This document shows, piece by piece, positions 9,181 through 12,146 of a stretch of DNA of 12,146 nt. The notes beneath the pieces were generated by a model that saw only the letters and a program-made list of their open reading frames with translations, searched no databases and was not told the DNA's origin. Made by a program: the position numbers and the translations under genes. Numbering within the stretch: the first letter of the stretch is position 1; each line of letters begins with the position of its first letter. The stretch covers positions 1 to 12,146 of the forward strand of contig JAOXYB010029401.1 of NCBI GenBank assembly GCA_028565635.1, in the 5' to 3' direction. Origin of the DNA: Phoronis ovalis. Its lineage: Eukaryota > Phoronida > Phoronidae.

Positions 9181-9779
9181 TTAGGTAACAATTAGTGGAT
9201 ACGGCAACGAGAAAGTAATCAGGGATAATCGTCTAGGCTACAATTCCATCATTCTCCATAAATCAAAAGCGTGTTAATCAATCTGTAAGCAGTGTTCTTT
9301 CTATACAAAACATTTTCGTTTTCTGGTTGCCTGTCTTGCGATTCTTCCACCTATGAGAAAGAAACCACTAACGTAGTAACTGAAGAATTTTCTGAGATTT
9401 TATCATGGTTGCAGCTGTTGTCTTTTTGGGTCATGTAGCTTTCAACAGACGATACCCATTTAGATATATTCTTGTTTGTATACTCATTGTAAATCATCTG
9501 TTGCAGATCATAATTAAGTGTTTTAAACGGGATTCAAAGATAAAAGCGATCAAGGAATTAATTTTAATTAAAAACATTAAAGTACAGTAATACGTATCTA
9601 GGTGTCTTAGTAAGCTAGACAGTTAAAAGTTCGTTCCATGAAGTACACCAGATCTAGAATATTGCTAGAAATAATTCTAACAAATTATTGAAATACTGTA
9701 TCGTCTATTTTTAATATCTTTCAGCTTTTGTTTAATTGTAGTGACTATGATGTAAGATTTTCTGTTCGTCCGTCAAGTG
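9181..9779. other. 5' flank or intron of the bHLH gene
   Basis: Apart from single E-boxes (CAGCTG 9412-9417, CATCTG 9495-9500), no element is recognised. Acceptor-like sequences TATCTTTCAG (ending 9724) and AATTGTAG (ending 9741) precede the stronger one at 9815, so part of this is likely the 3' end of an intron in the 5' UTR. Confidence 0.35.
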
Positions 9780-9796
9780 TTATTATTATTATTATT
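9780..9796. repeat. (TTA)n microsatellite
   Basis: An uninterrupted run of just over five TTA/TAT units is directly visible. It sits just before the polypyrimidine tract of the probable acceptor at 9814-9815. Confidence 0.85.
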
Positions 9797-9815
9797 TTAC
9801 TGTTGTTTTTTTTAG

Positions 9816-9982
9816 GACGGACACTTTCGAATCCGACAGATACCTTAAACGTACAGTCATCTGCAACAGCTTTGTGTCGGTTTTGTTCATTCAAGTCATT
9901 GAAGCAGTTGTGCTGTTGTACATGTTGTGTGTGTAGGAATAGCATCATTTTATCGGAATAAAATAAAGCGAGGGGTTTTGCA
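9816..9982 (+). promoter_or_regulatory. Probable 5' UTR of the bHLH gene, with upstream ORF
   Basis: The tract TGTTGTTTTTTTTAG ends at 9815 and is a good 3' splice site; composition becomes less AT-rich immediately after it, as expected at an exon start. The bHLH frame has an in-frame stop, TAA at 9959-9961, 21 bases before the ATG, so this segment is untranslated in that frame. It contains a four-codon upstream ORF (ATG 9922, TAG 9934-9936) that could dampen translation. If transcription instead starts inside this exon, the acceptor would be irrelevant. Confidence 0.4.
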
Positions 9983-10441
9983 ATGGCGGACCATAATGAC
10001 AATGAAATTGACAATGAGTCCGATTGTAGTGATAATTCCAGCACAGGGTCAACAGATGCCTCGCGTGATCGAAGCCACGAAAGATTGAATCCACGTAAAA
10101 AACGTAAAACAGACGAACCACCAACGCCTTCAGAAGCTTTACCTGTACAGCGTCCCCGTAACGCGGCCAACGCACGTGAGAGAGATCGTACTCACAGCGT
10201 GAACAGCGCTTTTGTGACACTGCGTACATTAATACCAACAGATCCCGTTGATAGAAAACTTTCAAAAATTGAAGTTTTAAGACTAGCAACAAGTTATATT
10301 TCTCACCTACATACAATATTAATGGCAGGTATGGATTGTATAGAGCAGCCGTGTCTAAAACATCAAACTATTCTCAGCAGGTTGGATGCTAACTCGCGTT
10401 CTGTTTGCACCTTCTGTCTGAGTGCAAGTAAAGTTAAGCAG
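9983..10441 (+). CDS. bHLH transcription factor, paraxis/scleraxis (TCF15/SCX) family, 5' coding exon
   Basis: This encodes a nuclear DNA-binding protein that should pair with a ubiquitous E-protein partner and bind E-boxes; vertebrate relatives act in somite, tendon and other mesoderm. The 153 residues hold, in order, an acidic serine-rich region (about 3-30), a basic nuclear-localisation patch NPRKKRK (36-42), the basic region with [10 protein letters not shown] (60-69, including Glu66 and Arg69 of the DNA-contacting ERxR), helix 1 (about 71-84), the loop TDPVDR (86-91), helix 2 starting [18 protein letters not shown] (92-109), an EQPC motif (121-124) and CTFCLS (142-147). The run [17 protein letters not shown] (81-97) and the CTFCLS tail separate it from Twist, Hand and TCF21. 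The start is the first Met after an in-frame stop, with G at -3 and G at +4. The exon ends at CAG|GTGAGA, phase 0. Vertebrate members are about 200 residues, so a short last exon is expected. Whether it is the paraxis or scleraxis orthologue cannot be said; many invertebrates have one gene for both. Confidence 0.93.
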
Positions 10442-10478
10442 GTGAGATATTTTCAGGTGAAGTTTGTCCAAAAATAAA
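10442..10478 (+). other. Alternative second splice donor and read-through end
   Basis: After the first donor (GTGAGA at 10442), a second CAG|GTGAAG puts an exon end at 10456. The two ends are 15 bases apart and both in phase 0, so use of the second adds five residues, VRYFQ, without shifting frame. If the intron is retained, eleven residues are added before TAA at 10475-10477, and AATAAA at 10473-10478 overlaps that stop. The first donor has the better consensus and is the likelier main site. Confidence 0.45.
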
Positions 10479-10857
10479 ACTGACTAACAATTATAAACAA
10501 ACAAGGCACTATCAGTTCTAAATCGGGCGTCAAGACAATGCATCATATAAAACATATAAAGCATCACAAAAACACAATGTAATTACGAAATCTTTGGACT
10601 CGTATATATTACCATGTCAATAAAGCATAATGTGAGATAATGTTTCCGTACAAAAACTGTTGAAAACTTGCAAATGGGATGTGGACACGGTTCGTTTAAA
10701 ATATTTTGTAATGTGTATATATGATAGTCTTGATGCATACTCCAGAGCATGCGTGCCGTTAACATGTGTAAAACATAAATAATATATTCTGATTATTGTC
10801 AACTATCACCTGTCACTGCTGTCCCCTTTTATGTTACTGAGACACTTTTAAATATAG
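10479..10857. other. Probable intron of the bHLH gene
   Basis: This AT-rich sequence has no supported coding potential. The minus-strand frames at 10583-10802 show no domain. It lies between the donor of the bHLH exon and the first candidate acceptor, so an intronic role is the simplest reading. Confidence 0.45.
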
Positions 10858-10902
10858 GAATATACTGCAATTGCTAAATGTTCTCGGGGGAAATGCGATT
10901 AA
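10858..10902 (+). CDS. Candidate last exon of the bHLH gene (option 1)
   Basis: The acceptor AAATATAG ends at 10857, with a pyrimidine-rich tract (CTGCTGTCCCCTTTT) some 25 bases further up. In the required phase 0 it reads EYTAIAKCSRGKCD and stops at 10900-10902. From memory, vertebrate scleraxis ends with a short second exon carrying basic residues and a TAI motif, and the TAI here is reminiscent of it. The similarity is only three residues and may be chance. Confidence 0.15.
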   Translation, partial: EYTAIAKCSRGKCD

Positions 10903-10983
10903 TTAAAGTTTATTCCTCGCGGACTTTTACTTTGTTTATCATATAAAATATGCTAAAACTAAGTTTTAAGTTTATCTCCTCAG

Positions 10984-11040
10984 TTGAAGAATAAACTGAA
11001 TAGGATCATTCTTAATTTGTATTTTCATTATATGTTTTGA
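10984..11040 (+). CDS. Candidate last exon of the bHLH gene (option 2)
   Basis: TTTATCTCCTCAG ends at 10983 and is the best-looking 3' splice site downstream of the bHLH exon, with ACTAAG as a possible branch point about 20 bases upstream. In phase 0 it reads LKNKLNRIILNLYFHYMF and stops at 11038-11040. The peptide is hydrophobic and unlike known family tails, so the splice site argues for it and the translation against it. The true last exon may also lie beyond the window. Confidence 0.13.
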   Translation: MKNKLNRIILNLYFHYMF

Positions 11041-11179
11041 CATCCATAAGTCAAAGTGTGATTAAACAGTACAGTATGATTTTGTTGACACCGTTTTAAA
11101 AATTCAAATACAAAGTAAACTAAAAAATAATATCTTTAAAATTATTAAGACTGCATATTGAAATTCTACGAAACCTTGC

Positions 11180-11285
11180 ATTATAACCGGATACTGTTTA
11201 CGTAACCGCGTAATAACATTTGTTTTATTTTTGAAATGTAGCAGAGGAAATAAAACTTATATAACGACTTCCTAGTAATTTTGAC
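11180..11285. repeat. Diverged tandem duplication, copy A
   Basis: This aligns by eye with 11335-11445. Shared landmarks in the same order are GT-ACGTAAC-GC-T-ATAA near 11196, a T-rich tract, GAAA, AAATAAA (AATAAA at 11249-11254) and TAATA/TTTTGAC at the end. Many substitutions and small gaps show that the duplication is old. Confidence 0.55.
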
Positions 11286-11334
11286 AAAGTTTACCTTTTG
11301 TTATTACTAGATTGATGTTATTTTTAATATACGC

Positions 11335-11445
11335 GTTATGACAGAATAATGTCCACGTAACTGCATGATAATACTTTTTTAGTTTGAAACTCGGTAAAAG
11401 AAATAAACAAGTTAAAGGAAAGCTGCCTGGTCTAATAACTTTGAC
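11335..11445. repeat. Diverged tandem duplication, copy B
   Basis: Second copy of the unit at 11180-11285, offset by about 155-160 bases. It shares CACGTAACTGC-TGATAATA against CGTAACCGC-GTAATAACA, an AAATAAA (AATAAA at 11402-11407) and the closing TTTGAC. Retention of AATAAA in both copies is notable because this lies in the likely 3' region of the bHLH gene. Confidence 0.55.
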
Positions 11446-12044
11446 TTTTTTATTTTATTACTTATATTTGAAACAAACAGTAAATAATATATAAAAAAAT
11501 ATAATTTGCTACATTGGAGTTAAAACATAATTAGAATAACATTTATTTTGTGATACTCAGTAAATTTACTAGCAAACTAAATTACTGATTTTTGAAAATT
11601 CATGTTGAAACAGTTTTGGTCGGTACTTTAGTTGTGCCTGTATGACTGAAAATTAAACCCTACATCACGCTTTTGAGAATATTATAAGTACGAATTTAAA
11701 TCCGTTTCTCATTGTTTAAAAACCAAGTGCCAAACAAAATAATTCCAGGAATACTCTTGTGTTGTTTTAATAAAGAAGGATGCTAGTTAAACTAATTTAT
11801 GTATAAATTTGTATGTTTTAAACGGAAATGTATCTGAAGAATGTACGGCTTACTACACTCGCTAAAAAATTGGGCTTGTTTTTAACGAAAGATGGTAGTT
11901 TTAATAAAACTCTTTTTAGTACAGATAATTGCTTAATTTCAACAGGTATAAATTTGAAAAGCAAAATTATGTATTTCCAAATTTTCACTACTGCTTCCTC
12001 AAAGGTTTTCAGTAAGGCATTTTTAAATAAACAAAACTCCCAAA
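11446..12044. other. AT-rich noncoding stretch, nothing identified
   Basis: The frame at 11828-12076 is open for 82 codons, but it has no recognisable domain, shows codon use typical of AT-rich noncoding DNA, and runs into the tandem repeat. Scattered AATAAA words (for example near 11769) could serve a transcript from the left but are not specific. Confidence 0.45.
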
Positions 12045-12146
12045 TTTTAAGGAATGGAGTGAGATTTGTATTTTAAGGAATGGAGTGAGATTTGTATTTT
12101 AAGGAATGGAGTGAGATTTGTATTTTAAGGAATGGAGTGAGATTTG
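12045..12146. repeat. Perfect 26-bp tandem repeat (minisatellite), cut by window end
   Basis: The unit begins TTTTAAGGAATGGAGTGAGA and ends TTTGTA. Copies are 12045-12070, 12071-12096, 12097-12122 and 12123-12146 (24 of 26 bases). All are identical, which points to recent expansion or ongoing homogenisation. The unit length is not a multiple of three, so it does not encode a constant peptide repeat. The array continues to the last base, so its true length is unknown. Confidence 0.95.

Noticed and set aside
8983-9195. 70-codon open frame with an acceptor-like sequence before a GC-rich 36-base stretch
   Set aside because: The exon-like piece is too short, has no matching downstream donor in frame and shows no recognised protein similarity.
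9745-10170. 141-codon minus-strand open frame
   Set aside because: It is the antisense shadow of the bHLH exon and its 5' UTR; the plus-strand protein is unmistakable.
9945-10316. 123-codon minus-strand open frame
   Set aside because: It is also antisense to the bHLH coding sequence and contains no recognisable domain.
11828-12076. 82-codon open frame near the right edge
   Set aside because: It has no domain, AT-driven amino-acid content, and an end inside the tandem repeat.

Overview
The window is AT-rich eukaryotic DNA from an invertebrate animal. It has long gene-poor stretches, simple-sequence repeats, and one clear coding exon containing an animal-only transcription factor family. CpG dinucleotides are present throughout and the coding exon ends at a consensus splice donor, so this is nuclear, intron-bearing DNA. 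I cannot name the phylum. An arthropod or a lophotrochozoan would both fit.

The one secure gene is on the + strand at 9983-10441. It encodes a basic helix-loop-helix (bHLH) protein of the paraxis/scleraxis (TCF15/SCX) family, with an acidic serine-rich N-terminus, a basic nuclear-localisation patch, the bHLH domain and the family's C-terminal CTFCLS motif. The exon ends in phase 0 at CAG|GTGAGA, and a second in-frame donor lies 15 bases downstream. The last exon should be short and downstream; two candidates are given. Upstream lie a probable 3' splice site at 9814-9815, a 5' UTR with a four-codon upstream ORF, and a dense E-box cluster at 9122-9180.

The left two thirds hold no recognisable gene. 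Region by region: 1-90 is a hairpin with flanking direct repeats. 91-535 is less AT-rich, with a 14-bp direct repeat and no identified origin. 536-3728 is AT-rich and carries two weak small ORFs with signal-peptide-like starts (1991-2086, 2237-2344) and a TATA-like element. 3729-4883 is bounded by a 23-bp perfect direct repeat and contains a GC-rich, exon-like, cysteine-bearing stretch (3821-3911) with a good splice acceptor and a poly(A) signal. 4884-7454 is AT-rich with nothing identified. 7455-7478 is a (TC)12 microsatellite, and 7545-7975 is an unexplained GC-elevated island. 7976-9121 is mostly featureless.

Right of the bHLH exon, 10442-11179 is intronic or 3' flanking. 11180-11445 holds two old tandem copies of a ~100-bp sequence, each with AATAAA. 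The window ends inside a perfect 26-bp tandem repeat (12045-12146). The most speculative item is a possible small secreted-peptide gene assembled from the 1991 or 2237 ORF and the 3821 exon. I found no defence system, transposase or other undescribed machinery that I could support.
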